Positions 1-5,487 of a stretch of DNA of 9,172 nt are shown here, in pieces. A model generated the notes under the pieces. The model worked only from the letters and a program-made list of their open reading frames with translations. It was not told the origin of the DNA and made no database searches. Positions within the stretch are counted from its first letter, which is position 1. The number at the start of each line of letters is the position of its first letter. Origin of the DNA: an uncultured Clostridia bacterium (GTDB lineage Bacteria; Bacillota; Clostridia; UBA1381; UMGS1253); contig CALAUK010000076.1 of the NCBI GenBank assembly GCA_937892135.1, positions 1 through 9,172 on the forward strand. Reading direction: 5' to 3'. The position numbers and the translations under genes were made by a program.

Positions 1-48
1 GACCCTCTGCTTGTAAGGCAGATGCTCTCCCAGCTGAGCTATACTCCC
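1..48 (-). tRNA. tRNA-Val (anticodon UAC), 3' end cut off by the window edge
   Basis: Read on the minus strand, this is the 5' two thirds of a tRNA. It has a 7-nt acceptor strand GGGAGTA, then TA, a D stem GCTC/GAGC around the loop AGCTGGGA, and A26. The anticodon stem TCTGC/GCAGA encloses the loop CTTACAA, followed by the start of the variable region. Loop positions 34-36 read TAC, which decodes valine GUA and probably other GUN codons. Position 37 is A. The T arm and the 3' acceptor strand lie beyond base 1, so the gene is partial here. Its promoter is visible just upstream. Confidence 0.95.
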
Positions 49-79
49 GTTTTTGTCGCTCTCTCAAACGACATGAACT

Positions 80-108
80 ATTATACAAAAAATCGGCGCC
101 TTTGTCAA
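80..108 (-). promoter_or_regulatory. Consensus sigma-70 type promoter of the tRNA-Val gene
   Basis: On the minus strand there is a perfect -35 TTGACA (103-108) and a perfect -10 TATAAT (80-85), separated by exactly 17 nt. Transcription would start near 73, giving a leader of about 25 nt before the tRNA 5' end at 48. A fully consensus promoter fits a highly expressed stable-RNA gene. It also implies that the tRNA does not depend on read-through from hslO. Confidence 0.88.
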
Positions 109-227
109 GACAGTTTTGTTTCGTTTTTAGCCGTTTTTGGTTTAAAATAGCCGTTTTTTTAATTTATCTATGCGTTTTTAAACTAATTTACACTTTTTTA
201 AGCTTTTTCTCTCTTTTTTTACACTTT
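109..227. other. AT-rich spacer between hslO and the tRNA-Val promoter
   Basis: No open reading frame with a ribosome binding site is visible. The stretch is full of T runs and holds two short direct repeats: TAGCCGTTTTT at 128-138 and 148-158, and TTTACACTTTTT at 187-198 and 218-229. The last copy runs into the hslO stop codon. I see no GC-rich hairpin followed by a T run on the minus strand, so an intrinsic terminator for hslO is not evident. Confidence 0.55.
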
Positions 228-1118
228 TTATTTTTTAGTGCACTGTTTTAAAAGCTCTTCTAACTCCTCTTTATTGAAGTTATAAACATTATCACAAAAC
301 TGGCATGTAAGCTCAGCTTTTCCCTCTTCTGAAATAAGGTCTTCCATCTCTTGTTTTCCCATGCTTATAAGAGCTTTTTCAACTCTTTCGCGGGTACAAT
401 CGCACTTATATTCGGGGTGCGCTACGTCTTTATTGCTTATGAGCATATCAAAACCGTTTGTAACGCTGAAGATTATATCTTCAAGAGACATTCCATTTGT
501 AAGCATAGTTGTTACAGACTCTGCCGCCGCAAGATTTTTTTCAAGCTTGATTGCAGTTTCCTCTGTACTGTCCGGCATAAGCTGCAAAATAAAGCCGCCC
601 GCCTTTATAACAGACCCGTCCTTATCAACTAAAACACCTAATGCAACCGCAGACGGCACCTGCTCGCTTGTTGCATAATATGCAGTTATATCCTCTGCAA
701 TTTCACCTGACACAAGCTCCATCTGCGCAACATAAGGCTCCTTTAAGCCCAAGTCACATATAACGCTTAATGTTCCCTTTCCTATTCCGCCGCCAACATC
801 AAGCTTTCCCGGATACTTATGCTCAACAACTGCGCCGGGATTAACAACATAACCCTTAACATTTCCGTTAGACGCTCCTACTGCAATAACACCTTCAATA
901 GGACCATCACCTTTAATTCTTAAGGTAATTGTATCATTTTCGCCTTTAAGCATCCAACCCATCATTGATGCTGCCGTTAATAGCCTTCCAAGTGCCGCAG
1001 TGGGTGTTGGATATGTTTTGTGTATTCTTACTGCTTCATTCACAAGTTCAGTCGTGTCTGCCGCAAAAACTCTTATAGTTCCGTCAGCACTGACACCTCT
1101 TAAAATAGTATCTGCCAT
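228..1118 (-). CDS. hslO: Hsp33 family redox-regulated molecular chaperone HslO
   Basis: This is a 296-aa cytoplasmic holdase chaperone. In the known family it is activated by oxidative unfolding, when disulfides form and zinc is released, and it then binds unfolded proteins. The C-terminal redox switch is intact: C239-x-C241, 30 residues, then C272-x-x-C275, with the same spacing as characterised Hsp33. Just before it is HPEYKCDC, a typical family signature. The N-terminal domain opens with MADTILRGVSADG and continues with PTPTAALGRLLTAA. The start at 1118 is chosen because GAGAGG lies 9 nt upstream and because family members begin close to this point. A longer in-frame start at 1187 would lie upstream of the likely -35 box, so it is unlikely. 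Length matches the family (about 290 aa). The gene is divergent from mreB. Confidence 0.96.
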   Translation of the reverse strand: MADTILRGVSADGTIRVFAADTTELVNEAVRIHKTYPTPTAALGRLLTAASMMGWMLKGENDTITLRIKGDGPIEGVIAVGASNGNVKGYVVNPGAVVEHKYPGKLDVGGGIGKGTLSVICDLGLKEPYVAQMELVSGEIAEDITAYYATSEQVPSAVALGVLVDKDGSVIKAGGFILQLMPDSTEETAIKLEKNLAAAESVTTMLTNGMSLEDIIFSVTNGFDMLISNKDVAHPEYKCDCTRERVEKALISMGKQEMEDLISEEGKAELTCQFCDNVYNFNKEELEELLKQCTKK

Positions 1119-1127
1119 TTTTCTTTT

Positions 1128-1133
1128 CCTCTC
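1128..1133 (-). promoter_or_regulatory. Ribosome binding site deciding the hslO start
   Basis: GAGAGG on the minus strand lies 9 nt before the ATG at 1116-1118. It favours the 296-aa form over an in-frame start 69 nt further upstream. Confidence 0.7.
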
Positions 1134-1155
1134 AAATCTTAAAATCATCACATAT

Positions 1156-1184
1156 ATTTTATCAAGTATTTTAATAAATGTAAA
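1156..1184 (-). promoter_or_regulatory. Predicted hslO promoter
   Basis: On the minus strand, -35 TTTACA (1179-1184) and -10 TAAAAT (1156-1161) are separated by 17 nt. Each hexamer has one mismatch to consensus. The predicted start near 1149 leaves a leader of about 31 nt to the hslO ATG. The background is AT-rich, so a chance match is possible, but position and spacing are right. Confidence 0.6.
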
Positions 1185-1227
1185 CACATTTTTATATTTT
1201 TCTTTTTAATTTACAAATATTTTTGAC

Positions 1228-1255
1228 TTGACAAAAATATGTTTTAGTATATAAT
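1228..1255 (+). promoter_or_regulatory. Predicted mreB promoter
   Basis: On the plus strand, -35 TTGACA (1228-1233) and -10 TATAAT (1250-1255) are separated by 16 nt. Both hexamers are perfect. Transcription would begin near 1262, about 27 nt before the ATG, and the ribosome binding site GGGAGG (1276-1281) falls inside this leader. It runs divergently from the hslO promoter. Confidence 0.8.
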
Positions 1256-1288
1256 TAAATTAGCAGTATATTTACGGGAGGTACATTT

Positions 1289-2332
1289 ATGGGCTTATTC
1301 AGCAAAATTGCCAGCATATTTGGCACATCTGATATAGGAATTGACCTTGGAACAGCATCTGTTCTTGTTCACGTTAAGGACAAGGGCATCGTTTTGTGTG
1401 AGCCAAGCGTTGTTGCCATTGATAAAGATACCGGAAGGCTCTATGCTGTTGGTGAGGAAGCACAGAAAATGCTTGGAAGAACTCCCGGCAACATAGTAGC
1501 GGTAAGACCCTTGCGTGAGGGTGTTATTTCAGACTATTCAATAACAGAAATGATGCTTAAGTACTTTATAAGAAAGGTTACCAAGAACCGTCTTTTCAAA
1601 CCGAAAATTATGGTTTGTGTTCCAAGCGGTGTTACAGAGGTTGAGGAAAGAGCAGTTATTGACGCTGCAACTCAGGCAGGCGGAAGGCACGTATTTCTTA
1701 TAGAAGAGCCTATTGCCGCAGCAATAGGTGCAGGAATTGACATAAGCCGCGCTTGCGGAAGTATGGTTGTAGATATCGGCGGTGGTACTTGTGATATAGC
1801 TGTAATCTCCCTGGGCGGAACAGTTGTTTCTAATTCCATAAAGGTTGCGGGCGACAAGTTTGACGAAGCGATAATTAAGTTTATAAGAAAGAGATACAGC
1901 GTTGTTATAGGTGACAGAACAGCCGAGGAACTTAAAAAAAGCATCGGCAGTGTGTACAGGCTTGAAGAAGAAAAATCCATGGATATAAGAGGCCGTTCTT
2001 TAATCTCCGGTCTTCCTACCACTCTTACAATAACATCCACTGAGATAAGAAGCGCATTGGACGAGGTTGCAATCCAGATTGTTGATGCTGTGCATTATGT
2101 TTTGGAGCGTACTCCTCCGGAGCTTGTTGGCGATATATCTGAAAATGGTATCGTTTTAACAGGCGGCGGCGCTATGATTTCAGGTCTTGATAAGCTTTTG
2201 ATGGAGAAAACAGGAATAGATGTTTATCTTGCCAAAGACCCGCTTTGTTGCGTAGCAAAGGGAACAGGCGCTTCACTAGACCACATACATCTTTTAAGAG
2301 ACAAGGGTTCAAGAATATACGATTATGAATAA
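1289..2332 (+). CDS. mreB: Rod shape-determining protein of the MreB/Mbl actin family
   Basis: This is a 347-aa bacterial actin homologue that forms membrane-associated filaments guiding lateral cell-wall synthesis. The full actin fold is recognisable. Phosphate-1 is DIGIDLGTASVLV (15-27). The catalytic glutamate region is LIEEPIAAAIGAG, with E140. Phosphate-2 is VVDIGGGTCDIAV (160-172), and the adenosine motif is IVLTGGGAMISGL (288-300). The N terminus MGLFSKIASIF could form the short amphipathic helix used for membrane binding in other MreBs (inference). GGGAGG sits 7 nt before the ATG. Length is normal. No mreC or mreD follows; the gene appears monocistronic and ends at a hairpin terminator. 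Clostridia often carry several paralogues (MreB, Mbl, MreBH), and I cannot tell which one this is without a tree, so the symbol marks the family. Confidence 0.95.
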   Translation: MGLFSKIASIFGTSDIGIDLGTASVLVHVKDKGIVLCEPSVVAIDKDTGRLYAVGEEAQKMLGRTPGNIVAVRPLREGVISDYSITEMMLKYFIRKVTKNRLFKPKIMVCVPSGVTEVEERAVIDAATQAGGRHVFLIEEPIAAAIGAGIDISRACGSMVVDIGGGTCDIAVISLGGTVVSNSIKVAGDKFDEAIIKFIRKRYSVVIGDRTAEELKKSIGSVYRLEEEKSMDIRGRSLISGLPTTLTITSTEIRSALDEVAIQIVDAVHYVLERTPPELVGDISENGIVLTGGGAMISGLDKLLMEKTGIDVYLAKDPLCCVAKGTGASLDHIHLLRDKGSRIYDYE

Positions 2333-2360
2333 AAAAATGACCGCATCAGCGGTCTTTTTT
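2333..2360. terminator. Bidirectional intrinsic terminator between mreB and rsmI
   Basis: A 6-bp GC-rich stem GACCGC (2339-2344) and GCGGTC (2349-2354) closes over the 4-nt loop ATCA. It is followed by eight T on the plus strand. On the minus strand it is followed by an A-T step and then a seven-T run (complement of 2331-2337). It can therefore stop both convergent genes, whose stop codons lie directly at its edges. Confidence 0.88.
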
Positions 2361-3197
2361 TTATTTCTTCTTAAGCTCGTTATATATGTCGCTTTTTCTT
2401 AAGCCCCTGTCCTTTGCGGCAGCTTTCATGGCATCAGTTTCGCTCATTCCCTGTTTCTGATACATTAAAACGTGCTCGCTTATTGACATATTTTCAAAAA
2501 AGCTTTTTTCGTCTTCCTCGCTTTTTCCCTCTATGATTAACACAAATTCGCCTTTGGGAATATTTTCTTCATACTTTTCGTTTGCACTTTCAAGGTCTGT
2601 TAAAACTATTTCTTCAAACTTTTTAGTAAGCTCGCGAGCGATACATATTCTTCTGTTTCCGAAAGTATCATAAAAATCCTTAAGGGTCTGACGCAGCTTA
2701 TGAGGAGCTTCATAAAAAATCATAGTTCTCTTCTCGTTTCTAACCTCCTCAAGATGAAGCTTTCGCTGACGGCGGTTCATCGATAAAAATCCCTCGAAGC
2801 AAAATCTTCCCGTCGGAAGTCCCGAACATATAAGAGCACTTATTCCTGCAACGGCTCCCGGAACGGGACTTACTTTTATTTTTTGCTCTATACAAAGCTT
2901 AACCAGATCTTCTCCGGGATCAGAAATAGCAGGTGTTCCCGCATCTGAAACAACGGCAATATTTTTTCCCTCTTTAAGCATATTTATAAGAAGCATACCT
3001 TTTTCTTTTTTGTTATGCTCATAATAGCTTGTCATCTTCGTATTTATCTCAAAATGATTCAATAGCTTTAAAGTCTGCCTTGTGTCTTCTGCGGCAATAA
3101 GGTCAACTTCAGATAGGATTTTTAAGCATCTCTCGCTTATGTCGCCAAGATTTCCTATTGGAGTTGCACATAAATATAAAGTTCCGTAATCGCTCAT
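2361..3197 (-). CDS. rsmI: 16S rRNA (cytidine(1402)-2'-O)-methyltransferase RsmI
   Basis: This is a 278-aa SAM-dependent enzyme of the tetrapyrrole-methylase fold. It 2'-O-methylates C1402 in the decoding centre of 16S rRNA. Diagnostic motifs are ATPIGNLGD (11-19), AAEDTRQT (35-42), VVSDAGTPAISDPG (82-95), the proline-rich VSPVPGAVA (109-117) and SGLPTGRFCFEGFL (125-138). The C terminus has the small helical extension typical of RsmI (about 250-275). Length matches the family. The ATG at 3197 has AGGAG at 3205-3209, which lies across the end of the upstream methyltransferase gene. The gap between the two genes is only 3 nt, so they are almost certainly cotranscribed. B. subtilis has the same neighbourhood (yabB-yazA-yabC), but here there is no GIY-YIG gene in between. 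Confidence 0.97.
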   Translation of the reverse strand: MSDYGTLYLCATPIGNLGDISERCLKILSEVDLIAAEDTRQTLKLLNHFEINTKMTSYYEHNKKEKGMLLINMLKEGKNIAVVSDAGTPAISDPGEDLVKLCIEQKIKVSPVPGAVAGISALICSGLPTGRFCFEGFLSMNRRQRKLHLEEVRNEKRTMIFYEAPHKLRQTLKDFYDTFGNRRICIARELTKKFEEIVLTDLESANEKYEENIPKGEFVLIIEGKSEEDEKSFFENMSISEHVLMYQKQGMSETDAMKAAAKDRGLRKSDIYNELKKK

Positions 3198-3200
3198 TTT

Positions 3201-3920
3201 TTATCTCCTGTAAATCTTATTTATCATATCAGAATAATTTCCGTCCTCATCATAAACATATATAGGCTCCATCATTTTAAGGTCACGGCCTCCGTTTTTA
3301 GCCCCCTCAACCAAAGCGATATTTGCCTTTTTATCCTTTGACGGATGAACCATCCAAAGACGCTTAGGCTCAATTTTATATTCACGCATAAGACAGAAAA
3401 TGTCCACAAGTCTTTCAGGCTTATGTACCATATAAAGCCTGCCCAACGGCGATAAAAGCTCAGACGAAACTTTTATGACATCTTCTAATGTGCACATAAT
3501 TTCGTGCCTTGCTATCGCTTTTTCGTTTTTTTCATTAATTATTCCACCCGAACTTTCGATATACGGAGGATTACAGGTAACCGCTTCAAAAGAGCCTTTT
3601 TTAAATTCGTTTAAAGCGTCTTTTAAATCCATATTATAAATAAAAACTCTTTCCTCAAGGCCGTTAAGACTAACGCTTCGTTTTGCAAGGTTTGCCTGCT
3701 TTTCCTGAATTTCAATTCCGCATATTCTTTTTGCCTTGGTTTTTCCCGCAAGCAAAATCGGCACAATTCCGTTTCCTGTGCACAAATCCATGATACTTTC
3801 TGCCTTTGTGTCCTCTGCTATGTATGACAAAAGCACTGCATCAACGCCAAAACAAAAGCTTTCAGTATCCTGAATAATACGAAGTCCATTTAGCTGTAAG
3901 TCATCAATTCTCTCTGCCAT
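3201..3920 (-). CDS. tRNA1(Val) (adenine(37)-N6)-methyltransferase family protein
   Basis: This is a 239-aa Rossmann-fold N6-adenine methyltransferase of the YfiC/TrmN (COG4123) type, related to B. subtilis YabB. E. coli TrmN methylates A37 next to the anticodon of tRNA-Val(cmo5UAC). Visible motifs are a substrate-side start SFCFGVDAVLLSYIA (21-35), SAM motif I DLCTGNGIVPILL (45-57), the acidic GIEIQE (68-73), and the catalytic NPPY (117-120). The start at 3920 is supported by GAGGGG at 3927-3932 and by the family-typical opening. An in-frame extension to 4037 would run through the upstream gene's terminator and into that gene's 3' end, so I reject it. The gene is followed after 3 nt by rsmI. 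The family is secure; the exact target in this organism is inferred. Confidence 0.9.
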   Translation of the reverse strand: MAERIDDLQLNGLRIIQDTESFCFGVDAVLLSYIAEDTKAESIMDLCTGNGIVPILLAGKTKAKRICGIEIQEKQANLAKRSVSLNGLEERVFIYNMDLKDALNEFKKGSFEAVTCNPPYIESSGGIINEKNEKAIARHEIMCTLEDVIKVSSELLSPLGRLYMVHKPERLVDIFCLMREYKIEPKRLWMVHPSKDKKANIALVEGAKNGGRDLKMMEPIYVYDEDGNYSDMINKIYRR

Positions 3921-3939
3921 ATATATCCCCTCTGTGTAT

Positions 3940-3977
3940 AAAAAAATCGAAAGATTAATAAACCTTCCGATTTTTAT
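3940..3977 (-). terminator. Intrinsic terminator after the NlpC/P60 hydrolase gene
   Basis: On the minus strand a 9-bp stem, AATCGGAAG (3964-3972) with CTTTCGATT (3945-3953) and one G-T pair, closes over a 10-nt loop. It is extended by A-T pairs and followed by a T run. It lies 11 nt after the hydrolase stop codon and 20 nt before the methyltransferase ATG. The stem is weakly GC, so some read-through is plausible. Confidence 0.75.
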
Positions 3978-3987
3978 TAAGGCATTT

Positions 3988-4902
3988 TTATAATCTTCTT
4001 GCTCCAACGTATCTTGATGCATAATATCCTGTGTCAATACTTGTTACACAAACAGAATATCCGGGCTTAGGAGCATGAACCATATTTCCATTACCTATAT
4101 AGATACCAACATGGCCTATTGAGCTGTAGCTTGAAGTATCAAACAGCACAAGGTCACCCGGAAGCAAGTCTGACTTACTCTTTACAACTGTTCCGTTTGA
4201 AGCCTGTCCTGCTGCTGTACGATTAAGCTTATAGCCAAGCTTTCCGTAAACATAAGATGTAAGACCTGAGCAGTCAAAACCTTTGGGAGATGAACCACCG
4301 TAAACATAAGGAACACCTATGTACTGCATCGCAAGATTAACTGCACTCTGCCCTACACTGCTCACATTAAAGCCTGCTTTTCCTGCTTTTTTCGCTGCCT
4401 CATACACATCATAAGACACATACTCTAAATATTCATTAGACATAAATGCATCTTTGCCATCATTAGAAACAATCGCAAAACCGTTTTTCTCTCCGATAAC
4501 TTCAAAGCAAGTACCATTTTGAGCACTTCCGATTACATTACAATACACATTTGCATCTTCACGGACATTAAGTGCATTTGCTGTAACCTTTGCATACTTA
4601 GCTTCCTGATAGTAAGAAGCAATACTTCCATCATTTGAAGTCAATGTAATATACTGTCCTTTAACAAAGCTGTCTGTTCCGTTATTTGAAATTTTATACC
4701 AGCCGTCTTTGCTTTCTAAAACTTCGACGCCGGCTCCTCCGTTTAAACCTTTAACAATATTATAGTCAGTTCCGGGGCCGCTTCTTACATTAAGATATGA
4801 TGCATTAACCACACCGCTTGCTGCCCACGCAGTAACTAACGGAGCAACGGCTAAAGAGCACGCAATACTGACTGACATAATTATCTTATGTAGTTTTAGC
4901 AT
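3988..4902 (-). CDS. Secreted SH3b-SH3b-NlpC/P60 peptidoglycan endopeptidase
   Basis: This is a 304-aa exported cell-wall hydrolase. Residues 1-28 form a signal peptide: KLHK, a hydrophobic core, and a likely cut after AWA or AWAA. Two bacterial SH3 domains follow. The first is at about 31-86, with YLNVRSGPGTDYN; the second is at about 104-160, with ALNVREDANVYCNV. After a linker comes an NlpC/P60 domain at about 183-304. Catalytic residues are visible: Cys211 in GFDCSGL, His264 in GHVGIYIG and a third polar site His276 in MVHAP. Enzymes of this kind cut between D-Glu (or iso-Gln) and the diamino acid of stem peptides. The ATG at 4902 has a perfect GGAGGT 5 nt upstream. The gene has its own promoter and terminator. 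Its exact role (growth, separation or turnover) cannot be told from sequence. Confidence 0.95.
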   Translation of the reverse strand: MLKLHKIIMSVSIACSLAVAPLVTAWAASGVVNASYLNVRSGPGTDYNIVKGLNGGAGVEVLESKDGWYKISNNGTDSFVKGQYITLTSNDGSIASYYQEAKYAKVTANALNVREDANVYCNVIGSAQNGTCFEVIGEKNGFAIVSNDGKDAFMSNEYLEYVSYDVYEAAKKAGKAGFNVSSVGQSAVNLAMQYIGVPYVYGGSSPKGFDCSGLTSYVYGKLGYKLNRTAAGQASNGTVVKSKSDLLPGDLVLFDTSSYSSIGHVGIYIGNGNMVHAPKPGYSVCVTSIDTGYYASRYVGARRL

Positions 4903-4931
4903 AAAGTACCTCCAAAATCCATCTTTTAAAC

Positions 4932-4946
4932 TACAATACTATTGTA
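4932..4946. repeat. Inverted repeat covering the -10 box and start site of the hydrolase promoter
   Basis: TACAAT (4932-4937), spacer ACT, ATTGTA (4941-4946) form a perfect 6-bp inverted repeat. One arm is the -10 box and the other covers the predicted transcription start. It could be an operator, but a 6-bp AT-rich palindrome may also arise by chance. Confidence 0.4.
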
Positions 4947-4969
4947 CTACAAAAAATAGATTTTGTCAA
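4941..4969 (-). promoter_or_regulatory. Predicted promoter of the NlpC/P60 hydrolase gene
   Basis: On the minus strand, -35 TTGACA (4964-4969) and -10 TACAAT (4941-4946) are separated by 17 nt, with a single mismatch in twelve bases. The predicted start near 4934 gives a leader of about 32 nt, too short for a riboswitch. Confidence 0.8.
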
Positions 4970-5121
4970 ACATTTTTAACAACTTTTTTAATAATTTTGT
5001 AACAATTATACTATATATGCCCCTCTTTTGTGATTTTTCCACAAAATCTCTCTCTTTTCTTCGTTTGTTTTAACCTCTGCTTTTTAGTTTCAGCGTAGCT
5101 TTTAAAATATTTTGTAATAGT
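4970..5121. other. AT-rich intergenic stretch upstream of the hydrolase promoter
   Basis: No gene is visible. It contains a 7-bp inverted repeat TTTTGTG (5026-5032) and CACAAAA (5040-5046) and an isolated -10-like ATTATA on the plus strand (5005-5010). The only ATG-led frame with any length on the plus strand (18 codons from 5017) has no ribosome binding site. Confidence 0.5.
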
Positions 5122-5166
5122 TTTAATAAAAAATTCCCGGATGCCTTAAAAGACATCCGGGAATTA
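5122..5166 (-). terminator. Strong intrinsic terminator closing the ftsH-to-5169 gene run
   Basis: A perfect 12-bp stem is formed by AATTCCCGGATG (5132-5143) and CATCCGGGAATT (5154-5165), with a 10-nt loop. On the minus strand it is followed by a T-rich tail. It begins 3 nt after the stop codon of the 100-aa gene. On the plus strand the tail is AAATTATC, so it acts in one direction. Confidence 0.92.
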
Positions 5167-5168
5167 AA

Positions 5169-5471
5169 TTATCCAACGTATGACAATGCTTCTTCAAGCC
5201 AGAACACGCCAATATCCAAAGCTGCCCACAAATTATCTCTCTGCGCTTTTTTTATGAGCTTGTTTTTGATATTCATATAAGAATCATTCTGCTGAAGCTG
5301 AATTACAACCTTCTGTGCAATATCTACCTCGCCTACTTTTTTAAACTCGCTTAAAACAAAAGAAACAATAAATTTATCATCAGGATTTCCGTAAAAAATA
5401 TTGTCGCCCTGTCTTACAAGGGGCTTATCCTTGTACATAAGCAATTTGCTTTTTTCCTTTTTCTCTGCCAT
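5169..5471 (-). CDS. Conserved-looking 100-aa protein of unknown function
   Basis: I do not recognise a named family. The 100-aa product is soluble, has no signal peptide, no membrane segment and no cysteine. It opens with a lysine-rich MAEKKEKSK, followed by YKDKPLVRQGDNIFYG (13-28), which reads like a small beta-rich start. A central segment DKFIVSFVLSEFKKVGEVDIA (about 32-52) leads to VVIQLQQND. It ends in a helical region with ALDIGVFWLEEAL (84-96). The start at 5471 is fixed by a perfect AGGAGGA at 5478-5484, 6 nt upstream. A longer in-frame start at 5540 would overlap nagA and lacks such a site. The gene sits 16 nt after nagA and directly before a strong terminator, so it is the last gene of that operon. 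Its role is unknown. Confidence 0.8.
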   Translation of the reverse strand: MAEKKEKSKLLMYKDKPLVRQGDNIFYGNPDDKFIVSFVLSEFKKVGEVDIAQKVVIQLQQNDSYMNIKNKLIKKAQRDNLWAALDIGVFWLEEALSYVG

Positions 5472-5477
5472 AATATA

Positions 5478-5484
5478 TCCTCCT
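5478..5484 (-). promoter_or_regulatory. Ribosome binding site deciding the start of the 100-aa gene
   Basis: AGGAGGA on the minus strand lies 6 nt before the ATG at 5469-5471, inside the short gap after the nagA stop codon. It supports the 100-aa product over a 123-aa form overlapping nagA. Confidence 0.8.
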
Positions 5485-5487
5485 AAC

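Noticed and set aside
351..678. Plus-strand open frames inside hslO
   Set aside because: They are antisense shadows of a clear, fully conserved hslO gene and have no ribosome binding sites. The same applies to other antisense frames inside mreB, nagA and the MFS gene.
3921..4037. In-frame N-terminal extension of the trmN-like gene
   Set aside because: It would run through the hydrolase's terminator hairpin and the end of its coding sequence. The start at 3920 has a good ribosome binding site and family-typical N terminus.
5017..5073. Small plus-strand frame in the intergenic region
   Set aside because: It has 18 codons with no ribosome binding site and AT-rich context; nothing supports translation.
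4903..5121. Possible c-di-AMP (ydaO) riboswitch upstream of the NlpC/P60 gene
   Set aside because: Such riboswitches often precede wall hydrolase genes in Firmicutes. Here the consensus promoter at 4941-4969 leaves a leader of only about 32 nt, with no structured element.
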